Assembly (NCBI GenBank): GCA_002428905.1
Contig: DIYD01000302.1
Location: 6,648-32,997 of the forward strand
Direction: 5' to 3'
Source: Bacteroidetes bacterium UBA6063
Lineage (GTDB): Bacteria; Bacteroidota; Bacteroidia; NS11-12g; UBA9320
Length of the DNA stretch: 26,350 bases
The position numbers and the translations under genes were made by a program. This document shows positions 6,287-13,996 of this stretch, one piece after another (the stretch's first letter is position 1; every line of letters begins with the position of its first letter). The notes beneath the pieces were generated by a model. It did not search any database and was not told where the DNA came from. It saw only the letters and a program-made list of their open reading frames with translations.

Positions 6287-7162
6287 ATGAACGTTAAATC
6301 AATTTTTATTCCTATGCTTGTATCTGCTGTTCTGTTTTCGTGTAACAGCGCAGACGATGAACCTTCAGCAGGGCCGAAGCTAGTGGTAAAGCTTTCGGTA
6401 GATCCGAATCAGGAACGACTGGGTAATCTGGGTGAACCGGTTTCGGTTCCGGACAGTAACGCAGGTCAAAATCCAAAATTCAATGGTATTAGTGCACATT
6501 ATCTTGAGCTTGCTCAAACAGCGTTTACACAACTCGGTGACGGTGAGATCCTCTATCACGCACCAGAAACCAATGAAGGCGGTGAGAACGCCATTGATTT
6601 CTCGAGATCAATCGTTAAAGCACCGGGTGAAGTGTGGTTGGAAATCCCATTATCCGAACTCAAACCAGGCACCTATGAATGGGTTCGGTTGAGTTTGTCG
6701 TACCAAAATTACGATGTTGTGTTCTATTACAACAACCAACCCTATAATGCTACGTTGGCTAGTTTTGTCGGATTTAACCAATACATTAAGAGGTATACAT
6801 TAGACGATGTTGATGTGGAGGTAAATGCAAACAAAAAGCAAGGCTACTGGGGATTTAAGTCCATAGGTGGCGTACAAACAGGGCAGACTCCCGAGGGAGG
6901 TATTACAGTGCCAAACCCGATTGCGGGAACTTCACCAATACCTGCTGGGTCTTGTGTGGTGACCGGGAGTTTTGCAACACCACTGGTCGTGACGGGCAAT
7001 GAAACAGAAGATTTAACGCTAGACATGTCGCTTTCGATTAATAAGAGTTTCGAGTGGGTGGATCGAAATGGCAACGATCATTGGGATGTTGACCAGGGAG
7101 CAAACGAGCGTATTGTAGACATGGGACTTCGAGGATTGAAGCCCTCATACGTGTGGAAATAA
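6287..7162 (+). CDS. Secreted lipoprotein of unknown function
   Basis: From the ATG at 6287 this is a 291-residue lipoprotein. The signal peptide MNVKSIFIPMLVSAVLFSC ends in lipobox LFSC with Cys19, followed by NSADDEPS. Asp/Glu residues soon after the Cys in Bacteroidota often direct lipoproteins to the surface. An ATG at 6257 would add 10 residues before the signal peptide, so 6287 is preferred. The mature part is beta-rich and ends with a segment containing SFEWVDRNGNDHWDVDQGANERIVDMG, whose D-x-N-x-D spacing resembles a calcium-binding or metal-binding loop. The PGTYEWVRLSLSY segment recalls carrier or adhesin-like beta-sandwich domains. I do not recognise a named family. Its own promoter lies upstream, and the next gene is convergent. 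Confidence 0.8.
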   Translation: MNVKSIFIPMLVSAVLFSCNSADDEPSAGPKLVVKLSVDPNQERLGNLGEPVSVPDSNAGQNPKFNGISAHYLELAQTAFTQLGDGEILYHAPETNEGGENAIDFSRSIVKAPGEVWLEIPLSELKPGTYEWVRLSLSYQNYDVVFYYNNQPYNATLASFVGFNQYIKRYTLDDVDVEVNANKKQGYWGFKSIGGVQTGQTPEGGITVPNPIAGTSPIPAGSCVVTGSFATPLVVTGNETEDLTLDMSLSINKSFEWVDRNGNDHWDVDQGANERIVDMGLRGLKPSYVWK

Positions 7163-7215
7163 AGCGTTGGGTATTTGAGCTATTTTGTAGCAGTGGAAAC
7201 GGTTTAGCAGCCTGC

Positions 7216-7596
7216 TCAATCCTTACGTTGCTTTGTTGTTTTATGGCTGATTCCTTCGTTTTCCATGAGTTCAAGTCCGTAATTCCGAATGGTCTCAATA
7301 ATCGGGATTGCTGTTCTCCCTTTGTCGGTGATGGAATACTCCACTTTAGGTGGCACAACCGGGTATACTTCCCGATGGATAAAGCCTTCGGCTTCCAATT
7401 GTCGCAATTGCGTGGTCAGCATTTTATCGGTAATGTGTGGAATATCCTTTTTCAATTCGCTAAACCGAAAGACACGTTCCTTTAATCGCCACAGAATAGG
7501 CATTTTCCAGGTTCCCCCAATGCGATCCATGGCAAATTCTACGGGATTGTAATAGACCTTGTTGTTGTAAATGAAATCAGGCATGTACTTGCTCAA
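7216..7596 (-). CDS. HxlR-family winged-helix transcriptional regulator
   Basis: A 126-residue regulator of the HxlR/MarR-like family. Visible family features are NPVEFAMDRIGGTWKMPILWRL (family consensus CPVxxxLxxIGGKWTxLIL), then FSELKKDIPHITDKMLTTQLRQLEAEGFIHREVYPVVPPKVEYSITDKGRTAIPII, covering the recognition helix and wing. The cysteine that senses electrophiles in YodB/HypR-type members is Asn here (YYNPVE), so thiol sensing by that residue is not possible. Translation could start at TTG 7596 or ATG 7584; the ATG gives 122 residues and still includes the whole domain. A minus-strand -7 box (7646-7653) and a 6-bp inverted repeat (7600-7621) between it and the start codon suggest autorepression. 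Confidence 0.9.
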   Translation of the reverse strand: MSKYMPDFIYNNKVYYNPVEFAMDRIGGTWKMPILWRLKERVFRFSELKKDIPHITDKMLTTQLRQLEAEGFIHREVYPVVPPKVEYSITDKGRTAIPIIETIRNYGLELMENEGISHKTTKQRKD

Positions 7597-7599
7597 TTA

Positions 7600-7621
7600 A
7601 TACTTTCCAATACGTAAGTAT
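7600..7621. promoter_or_regulatory. Inverted repeat before the HxlR gene (candidate autoregulatory operator)
   Basis: ATACTT and AAGTAT form perfect 6-bp arms around a 10-nt spacer, immediately upstream of the HxlR start codon and about 25 nt downstream of its -7 box. TACT/AGTA half-sites are typical of HxlR-family operators such as that of YodB, so binding by the gene's own product is plausible. Confidence 0.5.
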
Positions 7622-7645
7622 CTCTGTTTTGAAGAGGTACCTTGC

Positions 7646-7653
7646 CAAAGGTA
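7646..7653 (-). promoter_or_regulatory. Promoter -7 box of the HxlR gene
   Basis: The minus strand reads TACCTTTG, an exact TAnnTTTG match, about 50 nt upstream of the TTG/ATG start region. No convincing -33 TTG is visible. Confidence 0.45.
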
Positions 7654-7659
7654 AGATTT

Positions 7660-7709
7660 TAAGCTGTAAAGCAGTTTTACGGTATTTCTGTAGCCAATAC
7701 GGCAGCTTA
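7660..7709 (-). other. Branched inverted repeats at the 3' end of the dehydrogenase gene
   Basis: TAAGCTG (7660-7666) pairs perfectly with CAGCTTA (7703-7709, which includes the stop codon of the minus-strand gene). Inside lie two smaller possible stems, GTAAA/TTTAC and GTATT/AATAC. No T-run follows on the minus strand, so it is more a 3'-end fold than a standard terminator. Confidence 0.3.
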
Positions 7710-9095
7710 ATTCGTTACTAACAACCGACCGGTGTGTCGCTCACCGTTCTCCAATTGCACAGACCAGATATACAATCCAGAACCCAGTGGTAGATCGAGG
7801 GAATTCTTACCTGTGGTGTTACAACGGTGGAATGTACGACCGTAGAGATCGGTAACTACAAATTCTCCCTGTATACCTTCGGGAAGAATAATGGAAAGTG
7901 GTTTTCCGGTTGTAATTGGGTTCGGACCAATACGAACTCGGGCAGTTGCACTTAGGTCGTTGACCGATGCAACGTACGAATCATTGCTAAGTTCTACAAT
8001 GGTGTGGGTAAACGGTTTATCGTTAGCCCAACGGTCTCCACTGGTGGCCAGATATACTTTGCCGTCTGGTGAAACACATATGTCTCGTAATCGTTGCAAT
8101 TGGTTTTTTAAGTACTTATTCTGACGTACCACAGAATCTCCTGCAGCATTGAACGTAAAGGCAATGAGACTCTTATCCTTCAAGACCGTCATGAGAAGTT
8201 TGTCTTGCCATTCGGGAATGCTCGGGTGATCATACCAAATAATGTCAGAAGGAGCAATGGTGGGCGTCCACGAAGCAATGGGTTGGCTCACATTGGCCGT
8301 ATCGCAATAGGCTTGTTCTGGCGGACTATCACATAAACCATGAACTCTGGGCCAACCGTAGTTGGCATTCGGTTTAAGTATATTCAATTCATCGTCGGTT
8401 GTCGGGCCGTGCTCACTGCTATAAATAATGCCATTTGGTGCACGCCATATGCCTTGCGCGTTTCGGTGTCCGTACGACCAAATCAAACTATTTGGATCTG
8501 GATTATCGGAAGGTATGCTGCCATCAAGATTCATGCGAAGCGTTTTACCAACTACCGAGGTTCTATTGAGTGGTAACGATTGATTTTGCGCATCACCTGT
8601 GCTTACGAGCATTGTATTATCAGGTAGAATAAAGAGTCGACAACCCACATGGGTCGTATTACCAGGGATGCCTTCTATAAGTGTATCGGCTGGCATAAGC
8701 GTATCGTTACCATAATTAAATCGAACAATCCTTTCTCTGATCGCGGAATTATCCAGGTAGGTATATGCAATGAAGACGTGTGGATTATTGCCAAAATCCG
8801 GATGCAGCGCCATTCCCAACATGCCGGTTTCAGCACGCTCGTATACATCGTCTGAGAGATCAAGAAGTATGTCGGTTTGTTTCGTTTCAGGGTTTACGCG
8901 ACTAACACGTCCAAAGCGTTCGGTAACCCAGATATGATCATCAGGCCCCCATACGATTTCCCATGGAATATCAAGTGAATCTTTTATTACCCGGGCAGTA
9001 ACCACCGTTGAGTCGAGCGTATATGTGGTTTGAGCTTCTGCTGGTGCCGTACAAAGTAGTAGGGGTAAACCGATTAAAAAGGCGAGTCTTTTCAT
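7707..9095 (-). CDS. Secreted PQQ-type glucose/sorbosone (aldose) dehydrogenase with T9SS sorting domain
   Basis: The ATG at 9095 gives 462 residues and a clean signal peptide (MKRLAFLIGLPLLLCTAPAEA, cut before QTT). A TTG at 9110 would add five residues and is less likely. Residues about 30-370 form a six-bladed propeller of the soluble glucose dehydrogenase/YliI family. Typical segments are WGPDDHIWVTERFGRVSRV, GMLGMALHPDF, GNTTHVGCRLFILPDNTM (His of the active site), SYGHRNAQGI and EHGPTTDDELNIL. Such enzymes oxidise aldose sugars with PQQ. The last 75 residues (IGPNPITTGKPLSI ... GLYIWSVQLENGERHTGRLLVTN) are a type A T9SS C-terminal domain, so the enzyme is exported through the outer membrane and retained at the surface or released. 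It stands alone on its strand. Confidence 0.9.
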   Translation of the reverse strand: MKRLAFLIGLPLLLCTAPAEAQTTYTLDSTVVTARVIKDSLDIPWEIVWGPDDHIWVTERFGRVSRVNPETKQTDILLDLSDDVYERAETGMLGMALHPDFGNNPHVFIAYTYLDNSAIRERIVRFNYGNDTLMPADTLIEGIPGNTTHVGCRLFILPDNTMLVSTGDAQNQSLPLNRTSVVGKTLRMNLDGSIPSDNPDPNSLIWSYGHRNAQGIWRAPNGIIYSSEHGPTTDDELNILKPNANYGWPRVHGLCDSPPEQAYCDTANVSQPIASWTPTIAPSDIIWYDHPSIPEWQDKLLMTVLKDKSLIAFTFNAAGDSVVRQNKYLKNQLQRLRDICVSPDGKVYLATSGDRWANDKPFTHTIVELSNDSYVASVNDLSATARVRIGPNPITTGKPLSIILPEGIQGEFVVTDLYGRTFHRCNTTGKNSLDLPLGSGLYIWSVQLENGERHTGRLLVTN

Positions 9096-9110
9096 GTCGA
9101 AAAGATACAA

Positions 9111-9345
9111 AAACTGACGTCTTAGAAAACCCGGATCTTGTCATAAGAATATTACCGAATGGCGTTAAATCTGAACACCATATGTTGGTTGTGCTGTTTC
9201 GGATATCAACACAAATCATAAGCAAGGTTATTCTGTTTGATGCATTGATCTATATCTCTGAATATGGAGGAATGCACAATGATTTAGAATTCCACCTGGT
9301 TGCATGGAGTTTTAAGTCGTTTATAATCAAATACTTTCTAAAAAG
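9111..9345. other. Intergenic region between divergent genes; no gene seen
   Basis: AT-rich spacer between the divergent dehydrogenase gene and the DJ-1 operon. A 55-codon open frame from the ATG at 9182 has no recognisable features, and I do not call it. I saw no convincing TAnnTTTG promoter for the minus-strand gene here. Confidence 0.4.
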
Positions 9346-9360
9346 TTAGTACCTCACTAA
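9346..9360. promoter_or_regulatory. Dyad upstream of the DJ-1 operon promoter (candidate operator)
   Basis: TTAGT-ACCTC-ACTAA, with perfect 5-bp arms, is followed at 9365 by a third half-site TTAGTA that abuts the -33 box. The arrangement suits a regulator touching the promoter. The nearby HxlR protein is one candidate but its own site has different arms. Confidence 0.4.
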
Positions 9361-9372
9361 TGGGTTAGTATA

Positions 9373-9403
9373 TTGTTTATAGTAAGCGTCGAAAATAGAT
9401 TTG
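9373..9403 (+). promoter_or_regulatory. Promoter of the DJ-1/OMP/reductase operon
   Basis: TTG (9373-9375), a 20-nt spacer and TAGATTTG (9396-9403), an exact -7 match, lie 27 nt before the ATG at 9431. Confidence 0.7.
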
Positions 9404-9430
9404 CAGTGATAATTCAGATAAGAAATCACA

Positions 9431-10309
9431 ATGAAAGCAAAAATTACTCTACTCACGATACTGGCATTCGTAGCATTCAGTTCGTGTGAAACACAGTCGT
9501 CACAACCGTCAGGTACATCCAATAACGAAAAAGAAATGGAACAAGAATCCCAGATTCATGAAACAAATAGTTACGTACATGCCCACGGTATGCCGTCTAA
9601 AGGAAAAATTTTAATGGTGGCCAGTAGTCCTACCGTTTCGGAGCAAACTGGTTGGCCAATTGGTTTTTGGGCAGCCGAGTTAACGCATCCACTTCACGTT
9701 TTTCAAGAGGCTGGATATGAGGTAGAACTGGCTTCAACTGAAGGTGGTAAGATCGTTATGGACTCTTATTCAAACCCTACCGATGCCAGTGGATACTCAG
9801 CCCACGACGTAATCTCGTTGGGATATATGCAATTGGAATGGTTTAACGAGATGCTCGAAAACACACCAAAATTGACCGATAAGAATGTTAACGATTACGA
9901 TGCTATTTTTCTTGTAGGGGGGCAGGGGCCAATGTATACCTTTAAAGGCAATACGGATCTCGAAAAGCTCTTTGCCAGTTTCTACGAGGCTGGTAAACCA
10001 AGTGCTGCTGTTTGTCACTCAGCTGCTTTATTGTTGGAAGCCAAAAAATCGGACGGAAGTTTAGTTGTAGATGGTAAGACCTGGACCGGGTTTGCCAATG
10101 CCGAAGAGGAATATGCCGATAAGGCTGTGGGGCAAAAAATACAACCCTATTGGATTGAGGAAGAGGCAGGTAAGCTCGCCAACACCACATTTAAGGTTGC
10201 TGCTCCATTTAGCTCATATGCGATAGAAGATGGTAATTTAATTACCGGACAACAACAGAATTCGGGTGCAGCTGCAGCGCGATTGGTTGTTGCTCAACTC
10301 AATCAATAA
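9431..10309 (+). CDS. DJ-1/PfpI-superfamily (type 1 glutamine amidotransferase-like) lipoprotein
   Basis: A 292-residue protein. Its signal MKAKITLLTILAFVAFSSC ends in a lipobox-like FSSC (Cys19), so it should be lipid-anchored outside the cytoplasm. The body (about 60-290) is a DJ-1/PfpI/Hsp31-like domain: GKILMVASSP, GWPIGFWAAELTHPLHVFQEAGYEVELAS, YDAIFLVGGQGPMYTF, and the nucleophile elbow AAVCHSAALLL with Cys195-His196. The Glu of FWAAELTHP is the usual third active-site residue. Family members act as glyoxalase III/deglycase, chaperone or protease; reaction with methylglyoxal-like aldehydes fits best but is inference. Extracytoplasmic lipidated members are less usual than cytosolic ones. 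It heads a three-gene operon with spacings of 13 and 8 nt, behind a good promoter and a dyad. Confidence 0.88.
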   Translation: MKAKITLLTILAFVAFSSCETQSSQPSGTSNNEKEMEQESQIHETNSYVHAHGMPSKGKILMVASSPTVSEQTGWPIGFWAAELTHPLHVFQEAGYEVELASTEGGKIVMDSYSNPTDASGYSAHDVISLGYMQLEWFNEMLENTPKLTDKNVNDYDAIFLVGGQGPMYTFKGNTDLEKLFASFYEAGKPSAAVCHSAALLLEAKKSDGSLVVDGKTWTGFANAEEEYADKAVGQKIQPYWIEEEAGKLANTTFKVAAPFSSYAIEDGNLITGQQQNSGAAAARLVVAQLNQ

Positions 10310-10322
10310 TCAACGGTCTGTT

Positions 10323-10952
10323 TTGAAGACTTCATTCATACAGTTTACACCTAAGATTTTAGGACTTGCATTGGTACTTTTTACCTGGTATAACTCCAAG
10401 GCACAAAGCTTTGAGGTTATGCCAGGTTCTCAACGCCTGTTTATCGATGTACAGTATCTAAAATTCATGGATAAGGGCAAGCGGGTTTCGTTGTTTTCAC
10501 GCGCTCGTGCAACGGCAGAATACGACAGACAAGAAACAGATCTGTTTACCGGTGCATATTTAAATTACACCACAAAACCCGGTATTGGAGGAACTGCGAT
10601 TGGTCGGATATCTTCCAACAGCTCCGGAGTGGATGTTGGAATACACTATTTCAAAGCAACGAAATCGTTTATGATTTATGCATTACCCTCAATTAATGTA
10701 AACAATGAATTGCTGTACAGTTGGTTTTCCATAATACGCTATACACCAGAACTTAACAAACAATGGAAGCTTTATTCGAATCTCGAGTTGTTCTCTGCCT
10801 TTGGTGAGACAGGTAATTTGGCCAACGTGCAACGTATTCGTATTGGTGTAGATAAACAGGGAAATCAGTTCGGTCTGGCGTTAAACCGTTCAGATGGGCG
10901 GTTTGTTGAAACAGATGTAAATCCGGGTTTATTCTTTAGAAAACAATTTTAA
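10323..10952 (+). CDS. Outer-membrane beta-barrel-type protein of unknown function
   Basis: The frame is open from 10266 inside the previous gene, but the best start is TTG 10323, giving MKTSFIQFTPKILGLALVLFTWYNSKAQ as signal peptide cut before SFEV (209 residues). The mature part is a run of amphipathic beta-strands with aromatic girdles (LFTGAYLNYTTKPGIGGTAIGRISS, VDVGIHYFKATKSFMIYALPSINV, LLYSWFSIIRYTPEL) and ends in Phe. This is typical of small outer-membrane barrels. I do not recognise a named family. It is third-party evidence that the operon acts at the cell envelope. It follows the DJ-1 gene by 13 nt and precedes the oxidoreductase by 8 nt. Confidence 0.75.
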   Translation: MKTSFIQFTPKILGLALVLFTWYNSKAQSFEVMPGSQRLFIDVQYLKFMDKGKRVSLFSRARATAEYDRQETDLFTGAYLNYTTKPGIGGTAIGRISSNSSGVDVGIHYFKATKSFMIYALPSINVNNELLYSWFSIIRYTPELNKQWKLYSNLELFSAFGETGNLANVQRIRIGVDKQGNQFGLALNRSDGRFVETDVNPGLFFRKQF

Positions 10953-10960
10953 CAAGACAC

Positions 10961-11587
10961 ATGAAGTTAGCATTTATCGGAATAGGGAAAGTTGGCTTTG
11001 CACTTGCCAATAATCTGCAGAAGAGCAATCATGAAGTTGTTATCGCGCACAATGACGTAACACGAGAGAGTGTAGTTCATGCACAACAACAGAATCCCAA
11101 CTTAACTGTATTGCCGGTTCAGGAAGCCATTAATGCCTCTGACATTATCTTTCTGGCCATACCATTCAGAGCGAATGAAGAGATTCTCAAACCACTTGAT
11201 TTTGGGAATAAGGTACTGGTAGATTGCACGAATCCGGTTGGTGCGGGAATTTCACATGGTTTGCAAAGTACCACATCGGGTGCGGAGATGGTGCAGAATT
11301 GGGCACCCACCGCCCGGGTGGTTAAGTCCTACACCATATACGGCTTCGAAAATCTCGTAGACTCTTCGTTCCCGAAGCATACGAGTAAACCGGTAATGTT
11401 GATTGCCGGAAACGACTTGCAAGCCAAGCAACAGGTACAATTGCTTAATACCGACCTGGGTTTTGAAACCTTGGATACGGGAAACTTATCTCAGTCGTTG
11501 CATTTGGAGCATATGACGCTGCTCTGGGTTAAGATGGTGCGCGCCAATGGTCAACCCAATTTCGTTTGGGCACATTTGCAACGTTAG
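10961..11587 (+). CDS. NADPH-dependent F420 reductase-like oxidoreductase
   Basis: A 208-residue cytoplasmic Rossmann-fold protein of the 8-hydroxy-5-deazaflavin:NADPH oxidoreductase (FNO-like) family. The nucleotide motif is IGIGKVGFALA (residues 6-16, GxGxxG). DIIFLAIPF and VLVDCTNPVGAG follow, then VVKSYTIYGFENL, where most family members have a KAFNT-like segment, and PVMLIAGND. Bacteroidota generally lack F420, so the true substrate is probably another carbonyl or oxidised cofactor. It is the last gene of an operon with the DJ-1 lipoprotein and a barrel protein, consistent with a response to reactive aldehydes or quinones, though that is inference. Confidence 0.85.
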   Translation: MKLAFIGIGKVGFALANNLQKSNHEVVIAHNDVTRESVVHAQQQNPNLTVLPVQEAINASDIIFLAIPFRANEEILKPLDFGNKVLVDCTNPVGAGISHGLQSTTSGAEMVQNWAPTARVVKSYTIYGFENLVDSSFPKHTSKPVMLIAGNDLQAKQQVQLLNTDLGFETLDTGNLSQSLHLEHMTLLWVKMVRANGQPNFVWAHLQR

Positions 11588-11665
11588 ATAAAGCCAGGCC
11601 AAGTGTTGTGTTTCTTCTTTCTTCATGTCTATCCCACCTAAACAGACACAAACAATGCTATATTA

Positions 11666-11680
11666 TTGCTTGATCAGCAA
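11666..11680. promoter_or_regulatory. Small dyad upstream of the AraC/GyrI gene
   Basis: TTGCT-TGATC-AGCAA has perfect 5-bp arms in the 186-nt gap before the regulator. It could be an operator; no exact TAnnTTTG box is present, only TAGTTTCG at 11718-11725. Confidence 0.25.
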
Positions 11681-11773
11681 AAGGAATCTATTGTAAAGGT
11701 CGTATCTTAAAATTGTTTAGTTTCGTTCACCAAAGGATTGATAGAGGTCAGTGCTAAGATACGGACGTCAAAA

Positions 11774-12637
11774 ATGAACAATACCACCCAACTGGAACGA
11801 TACAAAAAGCTACTCTCGTATCTCGATGTTCACTTTAAGGAAGACGTCAACATTGAGAAAATTGAAGATATTAGTCATTACTCGTATAGGAATATCAATC
11901 GCATTTTTCAGGCAATTCACCAGGAAACCATTGGTAAATATGTTAAAAGGCTTCGTTTAGAGAAAGCCGCCCAATATTTAAGGTATTCACAACTTGAAAT
12001 CACAGACATTGGTTTTGAAGTAGGATTTGAGGATCGAGCCGCGTTTAGCAAGGCATTTAAGAAGAAGTATGGTTTATCACCATCGCTATATCGGGCAGAT
12101 AGTGAATCGCTAAGAGAAACCTTCGAACACAAAGCCCTTCAGGATGTAAACCGGCAGAAAATTCCGTTTGAACTTACTGTATTACCTGATTTCGAATATC
12201 TCTTCATTGAATACCGTGGTGATTATGAGGATATTGAAGCTATAGAGGAAGTAGGCAATCAGTTATATGCATATGCTCTGAAGAACAATATTCTTAACGA
12301 TCGGTCCATTTTTATGACCGAAATTGTGGATGACAGCGGTATAAGCGAAAACATTCATCTGCGTTACAATTTGGCTTTCCTTCTTGAGTCACCGGCTACT
12401 TTTGTGCCGGATGGGCATTATCGAATCAAAAAGCACACGCACCAGAAATATGCGAAGTTTATGTACCGGGGAGCGCATCAAGACGTCGTTGCATTCTATG
12501 AGCAGATATATGCGTTATGGATGCTGGACGTAGGTCTTGAAATGCAAGACCTGCCTACGTTAGAGTTCTATCCCAGCTACGATGAACGTACACCTCCTGA
12601 AGAGTTGATTACCGAGATTTATATTCCTGTGATGTAA
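11774..12637 (+). CDS. AraC-family regulator with GyrI-like effector-binding domain
   Basis: The ATG at 11774 gives 287 residues; a TTG at 11738 would add 12 and is less likely. The N-terminal 105 residues are the double AraC helix-turn-helix (ISHYSYRNINRIFQAIHQETIGKYVKRLRLEKAAQYL, then ITDIGFEVGFEDRAAFSKAFKKKYGLSPSLYR). Residues about 125-287 form a GyrI/Rob-C-like SOUL-type domain (FELTVLPDFEYLFIEYRGDYEDIEAIEEVGNQLYAYA ... LPTLEFYPSYDERTPPEELITEIYIPV) that binds small, often hydrophobic or cationic molecules. This HTH-first order matches Rob/SoxS-like drug-responsive regulators. It stands 77 nt upstream of the fatty-acid-hydroxylase operon, which it may control. Confidence 0.92.
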   Translation: MNNTTQLERYKKLLSYLDVHFKEDVNIEKIEDISHYSYRNINRIFQAIHQETIGKYVKRLRLEKAAQYLRYSQLEITDIGFEVGFEDRAAFSKAFKKKYGLSPSLYRADSESLRETFEHKALQDVNRQKIPFELTVLPDFEYLFIEYRGDYEDIEAIEEVGNQLYAYALKNNILNDRSIFMTEIVDDSGISENIHLRYNLAFLLESPATFVPDGHYRIKKHTHQKYAKFMYRGAHQDVVAFYEQIYALWMLDVGLEMQDLPTLEFYPSYDERTPPEELITEIYIPVM

Positions 12638-12676
12638 ATTGTCCAAAACGGACACATGGGTATTCTCTTCCATATC

Positions 12677-12684
12677 TACGTTTG
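12677..12684 (+). promoter_or_regulatory. Promoter -7 box of the hydroxylase operon
   Basis: TACGTTTG matches TAnnTTTG exactly and lies 48 nt before the preferred ATG at 12733. No good -33 TTG sits at the usual distance, which would suit an activator-dependent promoter. Confidence 0.5.
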
Positions 12685-12732
12685 CTTCTGTAATTAAAAC
12701 CCGAATAACTCGGGTTGAAACAGGTCAAAATT

Positions 12733-13581
12733 ATGGAAGACATCGTTAAACAAATGGAAGAAAACATCGGTCTGATTATTTATATCATACTTGGTTTTTC
12801 GTTGGTGCTGGCAGTGGTTGAATTCTTTTATGAACTCTATAAGAAAAAGATTGACAAGTGGCGCCTCGGTGAAATGTGGGCCAGTTTTTCGGTCTTCATC
12901 GTCGCGCAGCTTATGGAGAAAACATCTACCTTAATCTTTGTAGGAGCCTTTATCCTTGTAGGAGAGTTGATCCCCTGGGAAATACCTGTAAACATATGGA
13001 CGACAGTGCTCTGTTTAATACTGGTTGATTTCATTTATTACTGGGAACATGTGATCGAGCACAAAGTGCGGATACTATGGAGTTATCACAGCATTCACCA
13101 TAGCTCACCAATCTACAACTATACCACGGCAATGCGGGTGTCTTTCATTGATAGCCTGATAACTTGGGTGTTTTACCTGCCACTGGTCTTAGTTGGGTTT
13201 CATTCCTATATCGTCACCCTGTGCTTCCTGTTAGTACTGATGTACCAGTTTTGGCTGCATACCGAAATCATTGGCAAACTCGGGTGGTTCGAAAAAATAT
13301 TTATGACACCTTCACAGCATCGCGTGCACCACGGTTCAGATAAAATGTACCTCGATAAGAACTTCGGGGCCTTACTATCCATCTGGGATCGAATGTTTGG
13401 CACTTATCAAGAAGAAAAGCATAAACCTACCTACGGTATTACAACACCAATTAATACCATAAACCCAATTAAAGTGCACCTGGCGGAATACATCAATATA
13501 TTCAGAGATATACGAAAAGCGAAAAGCTTTAAAGAGGCCTGGAATTATCTTGTAAAGCCTCCAGGATGGACACCTAAATAA
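12733..13581 (+). CDS. Sterol desaturase / fatty acid hydroxylase family membrane protein
   Basis: ATG 12733 gives 282 residues; TTG 12715 would add six. This is an integral membrane di-iron enzyme of the fatty acid hydroxylase superfamily, which hydroxylates or desaturates lipids using O2. The histidine clusters that bind iron are visible: YYWEHVIEHKVRILWSYHSIHHSS (near residues 100-123) and, after several membrane segments, FWLHTEIIG and PSQHRVHHGSD (near 194-200). YLDKNFGALLSIWDRMFGTY follows, the standard end of the domain. Four to five hydrophobic segments are visible. The substrate is not readable; Bacteroidota relatives act on fatty acids, carotenoids or ether lipids. It heads an operon with a small secreted protein (6-nt gap) and a six-TM protein. 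Confidence 0.92.
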   Translation: MEDIVKQMEENIGLIIYIILGFSLVLAVVEFFYELYKKKIDKWRLGEMWASFSVFIVAQLMEKTSTLIFVGAFILVGELIPWEIPVNIWTTVLCLILVDFIYYWEHVIEHKVRILWSYHSIHHSSPIYNYTTAMRVSFIDSLITWVFYLPLVLVGFHSYIVTLCFLLVLMYQFWLHTEIIGKLGWFEKIFMTPSQHRVHHGSDKMYLDKNFGALLSIWDRMFGTYQEEKHKPTYGITTPINTINPIKVHLAEYINIFRDIRKAKSFKEAWNYLVKPPGWTPK

Positions 13582-13587
13582 TTAAAT

Positions 13588-13989
13588 ATGAACAATTTAA
13601 GAATAGTATTATTGGCATTAGCCGCGATTAGTATTACTGCGCTGTTTGCACAATCCAAGGACACTTTGCTTGGAAAATGGGACGCCAGCTACGACGTAGA
13701 GGGCGAAAAAATAAACGTTAGGTATGAGTTTAAGTACAAGAATGGAAAGCTATTGTGCTATACCTTAAATATTAAAGATGATCAAGGAAATGGTGAGGCT
13801 TATCATTCCCTTGCCATGTCTGATATTACTTTTCAGCATGGGAAAGGAACCGCACAATACGTCATGGAATACGAAGGAGAGAAGTATGAGGTTGAGGCTT
13901 CGCTGCGGTTAATCAACGCTAAAACGTTACAGGTGAGTTACAGTTATTACGGGTACCCGGAGACAGAAACCTGGACCAAATCGAATTAA
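13588..13989 (+). CDS. Small secreted protein of unknown function
   Basis: A 133-residue protein with signal peptide MNNLRIVLLALAAISITALFA, cut near FAQ-SKD. The mature part is all-beta (LLGKWDASYDVEGEKINVRYEFKYKNGKLLCYTLNI ... SLRLINAKTLQVSYSYYGYPETETWTKSN) and resembles a lipocalin-like or DUF2147-like small barrel, with the GKWD opening typical of lipocalin-type domains. It may bind a lipid made or altered by the hydroxylase encoded 6 nt upstream, but this is inference from position. The next gene follows by 7 nt. Confidence 0.75.
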   Translation: MNNLRIVLLALAAISITALFAQSKDTLLGKWDASYDVEGEKINVRYEFKYKNGKLLCYTLNIKDDQGNGEAYHSLAMSDITFQHGKGTAQYVMEYEGEKYEVEASLRLINAKTLQVSYSYYGYPETETWTKSN

Positions 13990-13996
13990 GGAACAC

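Noticed and set aside
7038..7485. Alternative frames overlapping the lipoprotein end and HxlR gene
   Set aside because: The HxlR frame on the minus strand matches a known family along its length. The other frames match nothing.
9182..9349. 55-codon frame between the dehydrogenase and the DJ-1 operon
   Set aside because: No signal, motif or start context supports it, and it would end just before the operon's operator and promoter region.
10266..10322. Upstream ATG start for the outer-membrane-type protein
   Set aside because: It lies inside the previous gene and would bury the signal peptide 20 residues from the N terminus; TTG 10323 puts the signal at the start.
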